DNA from: Bacillus sp. SKDU12
Lineage (GTDB): Bacteria > Bacillota > Bacilli > Bacillales > Bacillaceae
Direction of reading: 5' to 3'
Assembly (NCBI RefSeq): GCF_010093085.1
Contig: NZ_MSRC01000022.1
Location: 1 to 64,000, forward strand
DNA length: 64,000 bases
Part shown: piece by piece, positions 41,396 through 52,259 of the stretch
How positions within the stretch are numbered: position 1 is the first letter of the stretch
Layout: each line of letters opens with the position of its first letter
The notes under the pieces: generated by a model
The model's database searches: none
What the model was told of the DNA's origin: nothing
Seen by the model: the letters and a program-made list of their open reading frames with translations, nothing else
Position numbers and translations under genes: made by a program

Positions 41396-42826
41396 TTATT
41401 TGGTTAATACGGCTTCTTTTACATGAGGAAGCACTGTATCCTGGAAAATTTCAGTCGGATATTTTCCTGTAAAGCAGGCAAGACACTGTCCGCAATTAGC
41501 ATCCTCATATGGTCTGTCAATGCCTTTCAAGAGTCCTTCCACACTCAAAAATGAGAGGGTGTCAGCCCCGATTTCCTGACGAATTTCTTCAACTGAATGC
41601 GATGACGCAATTAATTCTTCATGTGTGGATGTATCAATGCCGTAAAAACACGGATGAGCGATCGGCGGTGAACTGATTTTGACATGCACCTCTGTCGCAC
41701 CCGCTTCTCTGAGCATCGTGACAATCCGGCGGCTTGTTGTTCCGCGCACGATAGAGTCGTCTACCATGACGACGCGTTTGCCTTCCACAACCCCGCGCAC
41801 CGCCGACAGCTTCATTCTCACACCTTGCTCTCGAAGAGCCTGGGATGGCTGAATAAACGTTCTGCCGACATAGCGGTTTTTGATTAAGCCGAGCTCATAC
41901 GGAATGCCTGTTGCTTCTGCATAGCCGATCGCCGCAGAAATACTGGAATCCGGGACCCCTGTCACGACGTCAGCTTCAACTGCGGATTCCTGAGCCAGCA
42001 TTTTCCCAAGGTTTTTACGGGCACTGTGCACGTTAATGCCGTCAATGTTGCTGTCCGGTCTTGAGAAATAAATGTACTCCATGCTACAAATGGAACGATT
42101 GATATTCATGGAAAAACGCTCTGATTTCATGCCTTCATCATTGATGATCAGCATTTCGCCCGGTTCTACCTCACGAAGATATGTCGCACCGACGACATCG
42201 AATGCGCACGTTTCTGAGGCGACCACATAAGCGCCGCCCATCATGCCGATTGACAGCGGTCTAAGCCCGTTTGGATCAAGGGCAACAATCATTTCTGTCT
42301 CGGTCATAATCAGAAATGCGTAGGCGCCTTTCAGCATGGAAAGCGCGTTTTTCATTTGCTCCTTCAGGGTGAAGTGGCCGCTTCTTTTGATCAGGTGAGC
42401 CAAAACCTCAGTGTCTGAGGAGGTTTGAAAAATGCTCCCTTGATTTTCAAGCTGCTGCTTCAGCTGAGTGGCATTGACAAGATTTCCGTTATGAGCAAGC
42501 GCCAGACTTCCGTTGTTTTGGGAATGGAAGAGGAGCGGCTGAACATTTTCGTATCCGCCGCCTCCAGCCGTCGCGTACCGAACGTGCCCGATAGCTCCTT
42601 TTCCCTTCACTTTACTGAGCTCGCCATTTTGAAAGACTTCCGTAATCAGCCCTTGGCCTTTGTGCGCTGTTATTTTTTCACCGTCAGTTGCGACAATTCC
42701 CGCGCCCTCCTGTCCTCTGTGCTGGAGGCTGTGGAGACCGTAATACGTGATTTGCGGAGCTTCTTCATGTCCCCAAATCCCAAAAACGCCGCATTCTTCA
42801 TTTAAGCCTTTGATTTCAGCAAGCAT
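41396..42826 (-). CDS. purF: Glutamine PRPP amidotransferase PurF
   Basis: The 476-residue enzyme carries out the committed step, making phosphoribosylamine. It is made as a precursor: the leader [11 protein letters not shown] is removed to expose the catalytic Cys12 of [11 protein letters not shown]. The PRPP loop [18 protein letters not shown] and cysteines for the oxygen-sensitive 4Fe-4S cluster ([10 protein letters not shown] near the C-terminus) identify the Bacillus type. ATG 42826 has AAAGGAG upstream and lies within the end of purL. Confidence 0.97.
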   Translation of the reverse strand: MLAEIKGLNEECGVFGIWGHEEAPQITYYGLHSLQHRGQEGAGIVATDGEKITAHKGQGLITEVFQNGELSKVKGKGAIGHVRYATAGGGGYENVQPLLFHSQNNGSLALAHNGNLVNATQLKQQLENQGSIFQTSSDTEVLAHLIKRSGHFTLKEQMKNALSMLKGAYAFLIMTETEMIVALDPNGLRPLSIGMMGGAYVVASETCAFDVVGATYLREVEPGEMLIINDEGMKSERFSMNINRSICSMEYIYFSRPDSNIDGINVHSARKNLGKMLAQESAVEADVVTGVPDSSISAAIGYAEATGIPYELGLIKNRYVGRTFIQPSQALREQGVRMKLSAVRGVVEGKRVVMVDDSIVRGTTSRRIVTMLREAGATEVHVKISSPPIAHPCFYGIDTSTHEELIASSHSVEEIRQEIGADTLSFLSVEGLLKGIDRPYEDANCGQCLACFTGKYPTEIFQDTVLPHVKEAVLTK

Positions 42827-45030
42827 GGGATAGCTCCTTTCCACGCGCGCTCAAGCTCTTTCGTTTGCGCATGAATCAATTGTTGTCCGTCTTGATTTTG
42901 AATCGTTAAAATTCCGTCAGCTGTAACCTCACCGACATGAACCGTATCTTCCACAGCTGCTTCAAACGCGGCTTGGTGTTCTTTCTTCACAGAAACGACA
43001 AAGCGGGATTGAGATTCAGAGAATAATAAGGCTGCTTCCCCTTCTATAGCTACGTTCGCACCAAGGTTTTCCCCCGTCATGACACTTTCTGCAATCGCTA
43101 CGCCTAAGCCGCCTTCAGACACATCATGCGCAGATTGAACGAAGCCTTTTTTAATCGCGGCAAGCAATGCTTTTTGGCGAGCCAGCTCTACATCAAGATC
43201 GATTTGCGGCGCTTTTCCGTAAATGCGGCCTTCTGTCATTTTCTGCAGCTCGCTTCCGGCAAACTCAGGTTTTGTTTCGCCGATCACGTATATGAGATCT
43301 CCTGCTTCTTTGAAATGCTGTGTTGTAATATGTGCTGTATCTTCAATTAAACCGACCATGCCAATTACAGGTGTCGGGTAAATCGCCGTTCCGTTTGATT
43401 CGTTATAAAGCGAAACGTTTCCGCCGATAACAGGTGTGCTGAGAACATTGCACGCCTCACTGATGCCGTCAGCCGCTTTTTCGATCTGCCAGAAGATATC
43501 CGGTTTCTCTGGATTTCCGAAGTTAAGGTTATCTGTCACTGCAAGCGGTTCTGCCCCTGAGCAAATGATGTTGCGTGCCGCTTCAGCGACAGCAATTTTT
43601 CCGCCGGCTTCAGGATCAAGATAGAGGTAACGGGCGTTACAGTCTGTCGTCATCGCCAGCGCCTTTTTCGTTCCGCGGATTCTGAGAACACCTGCATCAG
43701 ACCCAGGAGCGACAACTGTATTCGTGCGCACCATGTAGTCATACTGATCGTAAACCCACTCTTTGCTTGCGATCGTCGGCTGCTGGAGAAGAGCCTTCAG
43801 TGTTTCGTTCGCATCATCAATTCGAGGAGCCGGAACATCCGTTGCTAAAAACTCGCGGTAGTAGGCAGGCTCTTGAGATGGCTTATGATACACCGGCGCT
43901 TCTTCTGCCAAGGCATCAACAGGCAGCTCGCATACTACCTCTCCTTTGTGTGTCAGGCGAAGCGTTTTATCATCTGTGACACGTCCGACAGAAACCGCTT
44001 CAAGATCGTACTTGTCAAAAATATCGATGATTTCCTGCTCACGTCCGCGCTCAATGACCAAAAGCATCCGCTCCTGTGATTCAGAAAGCATCATTTCATA
44101 TGCAGTCATACCTGTTTCACGCTGAGGAATCAGATCAAGGTTCATTTCAATACCAGAGCCGGCTTTACTTGCCATTTCCGCGCTTGAGCTCGTTAAACCG
44201 GCAGCTCCCATATCCTGAATGCCGACTAACGCATCACATTGGATGACTTCCAAACATGCTTCAAGCAAAAGCTTCTCCATAAACGGATCGCCGACTTGAA
44301 CAGCAGAGCGCTTTTCTTCAGACGAATCAGACATTTCCTCAGAAGCAAACGTAGCACCGTGGATTCCGTCACGTCCTGTTTTCGCTCCTACGTACATGAC
44401 TGTGTTGCCGACACCCTTCGCCTGGCCTTTTTTGATGTCTTCATGGTTGATTAAACCGACACACATGGCGTTGACAAGCGGATTCCCTTCATAGCTGCTG
44501 TCAAACTGCACTTCTCCGCCGACTGTCGGAATACCGATGCAGTTGCCGTAACCGGCGATACCCGCTACTACTTCTTCAAACAAGTACTTCACGCGCGGTG
44601 AAGTCAATTCACCAAATCGAAGAGAATTCAATACAGCGATTGGACGGGCACCCATTGAGAATACATCACGGATAATGCCGCCTACACCAGTCGCAGCGCC
44701 TTGATAAGGTTCAAGAGCAGATGGGTGGTTATGTGATTCAATTTTGAACACAACCGCTTGGTTATCACCGATATCAACAATCCCGGCGCCTTCTCCCGGC
44801 CCCTGCAGCACACGCTCGCCGCTTGTCGGAAATTTACGCAGAATGGGTTTTGAATTTTTGTAGCTGCAATGCTCTGACCACATAACAGAAAAAATTCCGA
44901 TTTCAGTGTAATTCGGCAATCTGCCAAGAATGGATTCAATCAGTGCAAACTCATCATCACTGACACCCATTTGCTGATACATTTTCTCTTCTTTTATTTG
45001 TTCTTTACTTGGTTCAAGCAGTAGTGACAT
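42802..45030 (-). CDS. purL: FGAM synthetase large subunit PurL
   Basis: The 742-residue small-type PurL works with PurQ and PurS to convert FGAR to FGAM. It has two PurM-like halves: the first has [35 protein letters not shown] and [16 protein letters not shown]; the second has the typical [12 protein letters not shown] and [12 protein letters not shown] segments. It overlaps purQ by 17 bases and purF by 25, so subunits are translated together. Confidence 0.97.
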   Translation of the reverse strand: MSLLLEPSKEQIKEEKMYQQMGVSDDEFALIESILGRLPNYTEIGIFSVMWSEHCSYKNSKPILRKFPTSGERVLQGPGEGAGIVDIGDNQAVVFKIESHNHPSALEPYQGAATGVGGIIRDVFSMGARPIAVLNSLRFGELTSPRVKYLFEEVVAGIAGYGNCIGIPTVGGEVQFDSSYEGNPLVNAMCVGLINHEDIKKGQAKGVGNTVMYVGAKTGRDGIHGATFASEEMSDSSEEKRSAVQVGDPFMEKLLLEACLEVIQCDALVGIQDMGAAGLTSSSAEMASKAGSGIEMNLDLIPQRETGMTAYEMMLSESQERMLLVIERGREQEIIDIFDKYDLEAVSVGRVTDDKTLRLTHKGEVVCELPVDALAEEAPVYHKPSQEPAYYREFLATDVPAPRIDDANETLKALLQQPTIASKEWVYDQYDYMVRTNTVVAPGSDAGVLRIRGTKKALAMTTDCNARYLYLDPEAGGKIAVAEAARNIICSGAEPLAVTDNLNFGNPEKPDIFWQIEKAADGISEACNVLSTPVIGGNVSLYNESNGTAIYPTPVIGMVGLIEDTAHITTQHFKEAGDLIYVIGETKPEFAGSELQKMTEGRIYGKAPQIDLDVELARQKALLAAIKKGFVQSAHDVSEGGLGVAIAESVMTGENLGANVAIEGEAALLFSESQSRFVVSVKKEHQAAFEAAVEDTVHVGEVTADGILTIQNQDGQQLIHAQTKELERAWKGAIPCLLKSKA

Positions 45031-45697
45031 GAGTTTCCCTCCAATTTTTCACGATAGACTGAAACAAAGCAAGACCGTCGGCGCTTCCAAGCAGTTCATC
45101 AACCGCGCGCTCAGGGTGAGGCATCATGCCTAATACGTTGCCTTTCTCATTCACGACACCGGCAATGTCGCTGACACTCCCGTTCATATTGGAGCCGTAT
45201 GTGAAAGCGATTTGGTTATTTTCTTTCAATGAAGCAAGCGTCTCGTCATCACAGTAGAAATTTCCTTCACCATGGGCAACCGGGATTGTAATTGATTGGC
45301 CCTTTTCATAAGAAGCTGTGAATAATGTTTTGTCGTTTTGCACAATTAATTCAGCCGGACGGCAAATGAACTTCAAATCTTTATTGCGTCTCATTGCCCC
45401 TGGCAGAAGGCCAAGCTCCTGTAAAATCTGGAATCCGTTGCAGACGCCAAGAACAGGTTTTCCTTCAGCGGCCGCCTGTTTGACAGCTGGCATAATATTC
45501 GCAAATCTGGCGATAGCACCGCATCTCAAGTAATCGCCGTAAGAAAATCCTCCCGGAATTAATACCCCGTCAAAGCCGTCAAGATTTGTTTCCTCATGCC
45601 AGACATATTCCGCTTCATGGCCTAGCTCATCCTTTACAGCATGATACATATCGATATCACAGTTGGAGCCGGGTAACACAATCACCGCAAATTTCAC
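45014..45697 (-). CDS. purQ: FGAM synthetase glutaminase subunit PurQ
   Basis: The 227-residue class I glutaminase releases ammonia for FGAM synthesis. The nucleophile is Cys86 in [11 protein letters not shown] and the His-Glu pair is in [11 protein letters not shown]. It overlaps purS by 4 bases and purL by 17. Together with PurS and PurL it forms the three-part enzyme typical of Gram-positives. Confidence 0.97.
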   Translation of the reverse strand: MKFAVIVLPGSNCDIDMYHAVKDELGHEAEYVWHEETNLDGFDGVLIPGGFSYGDYLRCGAIARFANIMPAVKQAAAEGKPVLGVCNGFQILQELGLLPGAMRRNKDLKFICRPAELIVQNDKTLFTASYEKGQSITIPVAHGEGNFYCDDETLASLKENNQIAFTYGSNMNGSVSDIAGVVNEKGNVLGMMPHPERAVDELLGSADGLALFQSIVKNWRETHVTTA

Positions 45698-45948
45698 TGT
45701 GCGACTACCTCCTCAACCTCGTATCTGTAATCTTCAATCACTGTGTTCGCAAGAAGTTTTTCGCACATTTCTTTTACGAGGACATCAAGATCACGGTCAG
45801 ATTTTTCAATGGTGAGCTCCATGTATTTTCCGATGCGTACATCCTGAACCTCGCTGTACGTCATACTGTGCAAGGCATGCTGGACAGCGCTCCCTTGTGG
45901 ATCTAGCACACTTTCTTTTAAGCTGACATATACTTTTACTTTATACAT
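45694..45948 (-). CDS. purS: FGAM synthetase subunit PurS
   Basis: The 84-residue protein ([20 protein letters not shown]) is PurS, a small dimeric subunit bridging PurQ and PurL. It overlaps purC by 8 bases and purQ by 4. In organisms with the fused PurL this function is an N-terminal domain. Confidence 0.96.
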   Translation of the reverse strand: MYKVKVYVSLKESVLDPQGSAVQHALHSMTYSEVQDVRIGKYMELTIEKSDRDLDVLVKEMCEKLLANTVIEDYRYEVEEVVAQ

Positions 45949-46666
45949 GATGAATGCCTCCCAGTCTTTTGAAAATCTCTTCGTACGCGTCGGTTAAGCT
46001 TCCAAGATTGCGTCTGAATAAATCTTTGTCCAGCTTTTCGTTCGTGTCTTTATCCCACAAGCGGCATGTGTCAGGAGAAATTTCATCCGCCAATAGCACT
46101 TGCCCGTCTGCATCTAAACCGAATTCAAGCTTGAAATCTATTAATCTGACATGACAATCATCAAAAATCGTTTGAAGCTCTTCATTTACTGTTTTTGTAA
46201 TGGACTTAATTGTTTCTACCTGCTCAGGAGTCGCCGCCTTCAAGAGCCAAATATGATCTTCTGTGATGAGCGGATCACCCAGCGCGTCGTCCTTATAATA
46301 AAATTCGATAATCGGCTGCTCGAGCTCCGTGCCTTCGGGAATGCCGAGACGTTTGGACATGCTTCCTGCCACAACATTTCTGACGACGACTTCAAGCGGC
46401 ACAATCGTTACCTTTTTAATAAGCTGTTCTGTTTCTGAAATGCGCTCGATAAAGTGATTGTGAATGCCTTTAGCGTGAAGGTGCTTGAAAATGAAACTTG
46501 AAATTTCGTTATTTAAACGCCCTTTTCCGCTGATTTCTGCTTTTTTTTCACCGTTAAAGGCAGTGGCGGAGTCTTTGTACACGACATACAGCGTGTTTTC
46601 TTCATCGGTTCTATAGATCCTTTTTGCTTTTCCCTCATATAAAAGTTCATTCTTCACAATATTCAC
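45941..46666 (-). CDS. purC: SAICAR synthetase PurC
   Basis: The 241-residue enzyme ligates aspartate to CAIR with ATP. The start LLYEGKAKRIYRTDEENTLY, the signature VEVVVRNVVAGS-like segment (here PLEVVVRNVVAGSMSKRLGI) and LIDFKLEFGLDADGQVLLAD are typical. I set the start at GTG 46666 because GGAGG lies 6 bases upstream; an upstream in-frame ATG at 46702 lies in the purB-purC gap and would add an atypical leader. Confidence 0.95.
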   Translation of the reverse strand: MNIVKNELLYEGKAKRIYRTDEENTLYVVYKDSATAFNGEKKAEISGKGRLNNEISSFIFKHLHAKGIHNHFIERISETEQLIKKVTIVPLEVVVRNVVAGSMSKRLGIPEGTELEQPIIEFYYKDDALGDPLITEDHIWLLKAATPEQVETIKSITKTVNEELQTIFDDCHVRLIDFKLEFGLDADGQVLLADEISPDTCRLWDKDTNEKLDKDLFRRNLGSLTDAYEEIFKRLGGIHHV

Positions 46667-46740
46667 AGAAGGCCTCCTAACCCGAATGTTGGGAATTTTC
46701 AAACGACAGCAGCCTAGAAGAAGCCGCTTATCAGCTTCTT

Positions 46741-48036
46741 CTACGCTAAACCTAAACGTTCAAAGATCAGATCAACATTTTTCAGATGGTAGTTGTAATC
46801 AAAACAGTCAGCAATTTTTTCTGAAGAAAGACGGGATGTGATTTTCTCTTCCGCTTCCACAAGCTCACGGAACGGCACTTGTTTTTCCCATGCCTCCATT
46901 GCTTTTGGCTGCACTGTGTCATAGGCTTCTTCCCGAGTAAGGCCTGTGTCAATCAAAGCAAGCAGCACGCGCTGAGAGTAGATCAGGCCGAGCGTGCGAT
47001 CCATGTTGCGCTTCATGTTTTCCGGGAAGACCGTTAAGTTCTTCACGAGGTTTGAGAAGCGGTTCAGCATGTAGTTGAGCGCGATTGTCGCATCGGGGAG
47101 AATAATCCGTTCAGCTGAAGAATGAGAAATATCGCGTTCATGCCATAATGGCACATTTTCATAAGCTGTTAGCATGTAGCCGCGGATGACGCGCGCCATG
47201 CCTGTCATGTTTTCTGAGCCGATCGGGTTGCGTTTGTGCGGCATTGCAGATGAACCCTTTTGCCCTTTCGCGAAAAATTCCTCAACTTCGCGTGTTTCAC
47301 TTTTTTGCAGCCCGCGAATTTCCACTGCGAATTTCTCGATGCTTGTCGCAATCAAAGCAAGCGTCGACATATAATCAGCATGGCGGTCACGCTGTAAGGT
47401 TTGAGTTGAAATCGGTGCTGCTTTCAATCCGAGCTTCTCACATACATATTGCTCAACAAATGGATCAATGTTCGCATATGTGCCGACAGCGCCGGAAATC
47501 TTCCCAACCTCGATGCCTGCTTTCGCTTGTTTGAAACGCTCAAGATTACGTTTCATCTCTTCATGCCAAAGCGCAAGTTTCAAGCCGAATGTTGTAGGTT
47601 CAGCGTGTACGCCGTGTGTACGCCCCATCATGACTGTGTATTTATGTTCTTTTGCTTTTTCCTTAATAATGTCAACAAATCTCTCAAGGTCCTTGAGCAG
47701 AATATCGTTTGCCTGTTTTAATAAGTACGAAAGAGCTGTGTCCACGACGTCAGTTGACGTTAAGCCGTAGTGCACCCACTTTCTTTCTTCGCCCAATGAT
47801 TCGGAAACGGCGCGTGTAAAAGCGACAACGTCATGGCGCGTGTCCTGTTCGATTTCTAAAATACGGTTGATGTCAAATGACGCGTTTTCGCGCATGACCT
47901 TTACGTCTTCTTTCGGAATAACGCCAAGCTCCGCCCACGCTTCACAGGCGAGAATCTCCACCTCTAGCCACGCTTGAAATCTATTTTCATCCGTCCAAAT
48001 CGCGGACATTTCAGGTCTTGAATAACGTTCGATCAT
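46741..48036 (-). CDS. purB: Adenylosuccinate lyase PurB
   Basis: The 431-residue fumarase-superfamily lyase acts twice: it splits SAICAR to AICAR and adenylosuccinate to AMP. The catalytic flexible-loop signature [19 protein letters not shown] and the [17 protein letters not shown] and [14 protein letters not shown] segments are present. Its start overlaps the end of purK by 4 bases. Confidence 0.97.
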   Translation of the reverse strand: MIERYSRPEMSAIWTDENRFQAWLEVEILACEAWAELGVIPKEDVKVMRENASFDINRILEIEQDTRHDVVAFTRAVSESLGEERKWVHYGLTSTDVVDTALSYLLKQANDILLKDLERFVDIIKEKAKEHKYTVMMGRTHGVHAEPTTFGLKLALWHEEMKRNLERFKQAKAGIEVGKISGAVGTYANIDPFVEQYVCEKLGLKAAPISTQTLQRDRHADYMSTLALIATSIEKFAVEIRGLQKSETREVEEFFAKGQKGSSAMPHKRNPIGSENMTGMARVIRGYMLTAYENVPLWHERDISHSSAERIILPDATIALNYMLNRFSNLVKNLTVFPENMKRNMDRTLGLIYSQRVLLALIDTGLTREEAYDTVQPKAMEAWEKQVPFRELVEAEEKITSRLSSEKIADCFDYNYHLKNVDLIFERLGLA

Positions 48037-49175
48037 TCTGCTTGTCCTCCGTCTCTATTCATCCATTGATTTGTAATCTCCTGAATCCAGTCGTCTTCAG
48101 GCTGCTTCATAAAAGTAATATGCCCCATTTTGCGGTCTTTTTTAATATCATGTTTTCCGTATATATAAAGCTTTGCTTCTTTTAAAAGCTCCGGCACTTC
48201 CTCCACAAGCTTCACTTCATCACCGAGAAGATTCACCATCATGCCTGGCTTCAGCAAATCTGTTTTTCCCAGCGGAAGGCCGCATACCGCTCTGATATGC
48301 TGTTCAAACTGGCTCGTTTCGCATAGGTCCAGCGTATAATGCCCAGAATTGTGCGGCCTTGGCGCCAGTTCATTGACTAAAAGCTCTCCATCTTCTCTCA
48401 GGAACAACTCAACAGCAAGCGGTCCGACAAGATTGAGCTCCTCCGCAAGCTTAACAGCCAGCTCAGCAGCCTTCTTCTCAATTCCTTCCTCCACCCGCGC
48501 AGGCACGATGCTTTGGAAGAGAATATTGTTGTGGTGAATATTTTCAGCTGTCGGAAATGTTGAGATTTCGCCGTTTACCGATCTGACGACGATAACCGAC
48601 AGTTCCATTTTAAAAGAAACCCAGCTTTCGAGAATGCAAGTGCCGTGTTCTAAAAGAGCGGCAGCCTGCTCCATTTGCGTCTCTTCCTTGATGACAAATT
48701 GGCCTTTGCCGTCGTATCCGCCGCGGCATGTTTTCAGCACTGCGGGAAGCCCGAGCTTATGTACCGCCTGTTTCAGTTCATCCTTTGTATGAACAATGCT
48801 GTACGGCGCGACTTCACAGCCTGCGGCTTGAATTGCTTTTTTCTCTGTTTCACGGTTTTGGGTAACGAGCAGCAGCTCACTTCCTTGCGGGAGATACGCA
48901 TGATCCTTTAGCCAATGCAGCGCGTCATAGTCGATGTTTTCAAACTCATACGTGATGATATCGCTGATGTCAGCTAATTTCCGAATCGCTTCACGGTCAT
49001 TGTAATGTGCGGTAATCTCGACATCCGCAACCTGCCCGCACGGCGAATCTTTCACCGGATCAACGACAGCGACTTTATATCCCATTTGTTTGGCGGATAC
49101 AGCCATCATTTTCCCAAGCTGGCCGCCGCCGATAATGCCGATTACAGCTCCCGGATAGATGATTTGATTAGACAA
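48033..49175 (-). CDS. purK: N5-CAIR synthetase PurK
   Basis: The ATP-grasp enzyme converts AIR and bicarbonate to N5-CAIR. Markers are [20 protein letters not shown] near the N-terminus, [17 protein letters not shown] and [16 protein letters not shown]. The start is uncertain. TTG 49175 overlaps the purE stop and gives 380 residues (MSNQIIYPG), matching the family; a GTG at 49184 is in frame. Neither has a strong ribosome site, as expected for a coupled gene. Confidence 0.93.
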   Translation of the reverse strand: MSNQIIYPGAVIGIIGGGQLGKMMAVSAKQMGYKVAVVDPVKDSPCGQVADVEITAHYNDREAIRKLADISDIITYEFENIDYDALHWLKDHAYLPQGSELLLVTQNRETEKKAIQAAGCEVAPYSIVHTKDELKQAVHKLGLPAVLKTCRGGYDGKGQFVIKEETQMEQAAALLEHGTCILESWVSFKMELSVIVVRSVNGEISTFPTAENIHHNNILFQSIVPARVEEGIEKKAAELAVKLAEELNLVGPLAVELFLREDGELLVNELAPRPHNSGHYTLDLCETSQFEQHIRAVCGLPLGKTDLLKPGMMVNLLGDEVKLVEEVPELLKEAKLYIYGKHDIKKDRKMGHITFMKQPEDDWIQEITNQWMNRDGGQAE

Positions 49176-49656
49176 GCTGATCACTGCTTTCTAACACCGT
49201 CTGTTTTGTATGTTCTCTTCTCTCATCCAGCTTACGGGCAAGCTCTTCGACAAAGGCTGACAAAATTTGCGCCGCTAACAGGCCGGCGTTCACGGCTCCC
49301 GCTTTGCCAATAGCTGTTGTTGCAACAGGCACGCCTCCAGGCATTTGAACGATGGAAAGAAGTGAATCCATCCCGTTCAGCGCTTTGGACTGAACGGGAA
49401 CTCCGATGACCGGCAGTGTTGTTTTCGCCGCCGTCATCCCTGGAAGATGGGCCGCTCCTCCGGCACCGGCGATTATTACCTTGATGCCTCTTTCTCTGGC
49501 GGTTTCAGCGTATTCAAACATCAAATCAGGCGTCCGGTGAGCGGAAACAACCTTTTTTTCGTACGGAACATTAAGTTCGTCGAGTATGTCGCATGCGTTT
49601 TTCATTGTCTCCCAATCGGAAGTGCTTCCCATGATGACTCCTACTAGCGGCTGCAT
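49168..49656 (-). CDS. purE: N5-CAIR mutase PurE
   Basis: The 162-residue class I PurE isomerises N5-CAIR to CAIR. The N-terminal [13 protein letters not shown], the [16 protein letters not shown] segment and the glycine-rich [12 protein letters not shown] that forms the active site are intact. It is the first gene of the operon, 38 bases beyond the riboswitch terminator, with AGAAGGTGG as ribosome site. Confidence 0.97.
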   Translation of the reverse strand: MQPLVGVIMGSTSDWETMKNACDILDELNVPYEKKVVSAHRTPDLMFEYAETARERGIKVIIAGAGGAAHLPGMTAAKTTLPVIGVPVQSKALNGMDSLLSIVQMPGGVPVATTAIGKAGAVNAGLLAAQILSAFVEELARKLDERREHTKQTVLESSDQLV

Positions 49657-49689
49657 TCTGTTCCCACCTTCTCATGCTTTTGTTTTCAG

Positions 49690-49745
49690 AAAATAAAAAA
49701 TACCCGCTCTGCATTGCACTTATGAGGAAGCAATACAAACCGGGC
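49690..49745 (-). terminator. Riboswitch-controlled terminator of the pur operon
   Basis: On the minus strand a long imperfect stem (GCCCGGTTTGTATTGC with GCAATGCAGAGCGGG) is followed by TATTTTTTATTTT. It lies between the guanine aptamer and purE and is the expression platform of the purE riboswitch. Confidence 0.85.
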
Positions 49746-49810
49746 ATGGTACATGTATCGTCAGTCGTTCGCTTCTGCGATATATCCATGTCAGTTTTAT
49801 CGATCACTTT

Positions 49811-49886
49811 CCTGCATAGTCCGGCAATTTACGGTTGCCAGGTAGAAACTTATGGGCCATATTCCCAAGATTATATGAGGTCGTGT
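49811..49886 (-). ncRNA. Guanine riboswitch of the pur operon
   Basis: The purine aptamer is clear on the minus strand: P1 start CCTCATATAATC, the loop segment GGGAATATGGCCCATAAG, TTTCTACC, the loop ACCGTAAAT and GGACTATG closing P1. The nucleotide equivalent to C74 of the xpt aptamer (GA-C-TATG) is C, which specifies guanine or hypoxanthine and not adenine. Ligand binding promotes the downstream terminator, stopping the operon when guanine is plentiful. Confidence 0.93.
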
Positions 49887-49894
49887 TTTGATTT

Positions 49895-49983
49895 CATGTT
49901 TATCTTAACAACGGACATGGATAATGTCAACGATATTATCGAACGATACAAAAATTCATTCTTTTAATGTTCGTGTTTTAGAT
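49895..49983 (-). promoter_or_regulatory. pur operon promoter with two PurR boxes
   Basis: Minus-strand TTGACA (49925-49930) and TAAGAT (49902-49907) are separated by 17 bases. Upstream lie two inverted PurBox cores: CGAAC (49940-49944) in ATTATCGAACGAT and GTTCG (49969-49973) in AATGTTCGTGTTTT. PurR binds such pairs as a repressor when PRPP is low. Confidence 0.9.
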
Positions 49984-50175
49984 CAATTTCCCTTCGAATA
50001 TGATTTTTTTTCCGCACGGAACAATCTGAATTGACCCATTTTCCTTCTTTTCCATAAAAATAGGTTCTTCCATTCGCCGTACAGGCAAATATCCTTCTTC
50101 TTTCATTTGTTGAAGCACCGCATCAATGGTTTGCTGCTCTGTTACTTCAAACTTTTTCTTCTTCGGTTTTGCCAT
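49978..50175 (-). CDS. yebG: NETI-motif small protein YebG
   Basis: The 65-residue basic protein ([20 protein letters not shown]) belongs to the NETI-motif family of Bacillus, although the name-giving motif reads QQTI here. It ends near the distal PurR box of the pur operon and starts at the stop codon of yebE, so the two are co-transcribed. The function is unknown. Confidence 0.85.
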   Translation of the reverse strand: MAKPKKKKFEVTEQQTIDAVLQQMKEEGYLPVRRMEEPIFMEKKENGSIQIVPCGKKIIFEGKLI

Positions 50176-50729
50176 TATTCTTTAATTCTCCTCTTTTTCA
50201 CTGCTTTAACCCAGAAGCCGCCATGGATTGTTTTTGGTTCATACGCAATAATAAAGGCTTTTGGATCTATTGTTTTAATCGTATCATACAGCTGGAGTTC
50301 ATATCTTCTCGGTGTCAAAATCTGAAGGGCTGTGCGATCGCCTTCAAGCCCGCCGGCCACCCAGTTTGTCACACCGTAGCCTTTTTCCCGAAGCTGCTTC
50401 GGCAGATCAACATCAAGCTCCTTCGTAATCACATTGACCATAATATAGCCGAGTGCCAGTTTCTCTTCTATTTTCATACCGACAATCACACCAAGACCGT
50501 AACCGAGCGCATACGCGATCACATTTTGAATCTGGTCTAAGTTATCGAGTACAAGACTCAGCCCCATCACATACACCAATATTTCAATCGTACTGATGCC
50601 GGCCGCATAGTAGCGCTGGCCTTTCAGCGTTAATATCATTCTTATTGTGAAAAATGATACATAAACAATATTAATAATGAGAATGATGAGAACCATGGCT
50701 GCTCCATTTGATAAGACGGTTTGCATCAT
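50175..50729 (-). CDS. yebE: DUF2179/UPF0316 membrane protein YebE
   Basis: The 184-residue protein has three N-terminal membrane helices ([53 protein letters not shown]) and a C-terminal DUF2179 domain ([20 protein letters not shown]). The same domain is found in YitT-type proteins. No function is established. The gene overlaps yebG by one base. Confidence 0.88.
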   Translation of the reverse strand: MMQTVLSNGAAMVLIILIINIVYVSFFTIRMILTLKGQRYYAAGISTIEILVYVMGLSLVLDNLDQIQNVIAYALGYGLGVIVGMKIEEKLALGYIMVNVITKELDVDLPKQLREKGYGVTNWVAGGLEGDRTALQILTPRRYELQLYDTIKTIDPKAFIIAYEPKTIHGGFWVKAVKKRRIKE

Positions 50730-50900
50730 TTTATTTCAACTCCCTACTCTTCAGCTTGCATAAAGCATTCATATTCTACTAGAGAAATCGACCATTTACA
50801 ATGAGTTGAGACCGTAATCTTAAGGAAAATATTTCGACACGCTTCATGAGATTAAACAGTAGTAGTTTACCCTCTTTCTCACTTTTTCAAAATCAAAATA

Positions 50901-50926
50901 AAAAAGCCCGCTTTTCAGCAGACTCA
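50901..50926 (-). terminator. Terminator after the FbpA-like gene
   Basis: GTCTGCT pairs with AGCGGGC (two GU pairs) around GAAA, followed by six T on the minus strand. Confidence 0.7.
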
Positions 50927-50943
50927 CCTCTTCTCCTATATTG

Positions 50944-51111
50944 TCAAATCTCTTTTTTCACTCTCAGAAGGGACTTGTATTCTTTCTCAAGCTCACTCAG
51001 CGTATAATCGGCAAGCTGTTCCCCTCTCCCCTGATAAAATTCCGAAAGCAGTAATTTGGTTTTTAAAAATTGTTTTTTTTGATGAATCGCTCGGCGAAGC
51101 ACCTCGGCCAT
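50944..51111 (-). CDS. FbpA-like small basic protein (yebD position)
   Basis: This 55-residue frame is short enough to be missed. It starts at ATG 51111, nine bases after GGAGG; ATGs at 51117 and 51120 are in frame but too close to that site. The product MAEVLRRAIHQKKQFLKTKL followed by LLSEFYQGRGEQLADYTLSE and LEKEYKSLLRVKKEI resembles the Fur-regulated basic protein A (FbpA) family, where LxxAxxxxKxxLxxKL and LTLSELExEY are conserved. FbpA acts with the FsrA small RNA in iron sparing. I see no clear Fur box. The gene sits where strain 168 has yebD; I have not given the symbol because I cannot confirm identity. A terminator follows. Confidence 0.7.
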   Translation of the reverse strand: MAEVLRRAIHQKKQFLKTKLLLSEFYQGRGEQLADYTLSELEKEYKSLLRVKKEI

Positions 51112-51238
51112 GTCCATCATCCTCCCTTAAAATAAAGGCTTCTTGCGTTTGTATTTTACAACTTTTTCCTTATCATACATGGGTTAATCCTTTGAATCAA
51201 CTATGTTTTTTAGATATATTTGTAAAATATGTGACATG

Positions 51239-51269
51239 AAAAAACCGGCTATAAACAGCCGGTTTTTTC
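51239..51269 (-). terminator. Terminator after yebC
   Basis: AAAAAACCGGCT pairs with AGCCGGTTTTTT around a 6-nt loop just beyond the yebC stop at 51271. Confidence 0.9.
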
Positions 51270-51270
51270 A

Positions 51271-52062
51271 TTAAAGCGGAATCAGCGATGCCGTGAAATA
51301 TTCAGATATAAATGGCCAAGTCACCGCCGCAAACAGCAGCGCTACGGCAACCACCGCAAATACACAATAGATATAGTCAATTGGTGCATCGTGTGCCGCT
51401 TGATGCAGACGCTGCACATACAGCGCCATCGCAAAAAAGATTGAGAACAAGATCAGCACTGTAAACAGAACGGTCAACACTGAGATATTGACGATTGCAA
51501 AAATCATCCAAAGGATAGAAACTGCAATCACCGGTACAAGCAATGAACCCAAACCGGCAGCCGCTTCTCTGAATGTCACCCGCTGCTTTATCATATAGCG
51601 GGAGACAGCCCATACCGCTAAGACCATTACCGCTAAAAAGATCAGCAAATACACAAGAACGACTAAAAACCCGTCGTAAAAAGCATGATGGCGTTCTCCA
51701 AAACCGAGCGGCCGGTTCCAGCTCGCCTTTAATTGAAACCAGTTTCCAATTGAAAAGACGATACTGAATATAAGCATTGAAATCAAACCATACTTATAAT
51801 GAGAAAAACCATCCGCTACCACGGTTTTCGCCGGTGATTTTAAAATCGAAAACGCAAAACCGCAATATCTGTTGATGGCTGCCCATATAGGCGCAAGCTT
51901 GTCTTTAACAGTTGATTCACCGCGTTTTTTGTGCGGTTTCTGCTTTTGCTTGCTTTGCCTGCTCGCCTTTCTGGACATTCTCGATAGCGGTTCTTCATCT
52001 GCATCTATTCTTTCACGCTGGTTAACTTCTTCTTCAAACGTTTCTTTTCTTTCTTCCGTCAT
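51271..52062 (-). CDS. yebC: Yip1/DUF1282-like membrane protein YebC
   Basis: The 263-residue protein has a charged cytoplasmic N-terminus (about 75 residues, Lys/Arg/Glu rich) and five hydrophobic helices (YGLISMLIFSIVFSIGNWFQ, FLVVLVYLLIFLAVMVLAVW and others), fitting the Yip1-domain family. I chose ATG 52062 with AGGAG at 8 bases over the upstream ATG 52101. It is not related to the YebC/PmpR family despite the name. The function is unknown. Confidence 0.85.
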   Translation of the reverse strand: MTEERKETFEEEVNQRERIDADEEPLSRMSRKASRQSKQKQKPHKKRGESTVKDKLAPIWAAINRYCGFAFSILKSPAKTVVADGFSHYKYGLISMLIFSIVFSIGNWFQLKASWNRPLGFGERHHAFYDGFLVVLVYLLIFLAVMVLAVWAVSRYMIKQRVTFREAAAGLGSLLVPVIAVSILWMIFAIVNISVLTVLFTVLILFSIFFAMALYVQRLHQAAHDAPIDYIYCVFAVVAVALLFAAVTWPFISEYFTASLIPL

Positions 52063-52223
52063 GTCAGCAACTCCTATCAAAAAAATACGGCGGAATACCA
52101 TTCAGAAAATAAAACACTTATATAAGGTATCGAAGCCTTCCTGAACAGTCAAGTCATTTAAATAAAGCCTAATGGCACATCTACATGACGGTATATCGTA
52201 TGAAAAGGTTTTATCTTTTGCAA

Positions 52224-52254
52224 CAAAAAAACCAGCTGCCGGCAGCTGGTTTTC
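52224..52254 (-). terminator. Terminator after pbuG
   Basis: AAAACCAGCTGC pairs with GCAGCTGGTTTT; the stem lies just past the pbuG stop, with a T-rich tail on both strands. Confidence 0.88.
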
Positions 52255-52259
52255 ATTGT

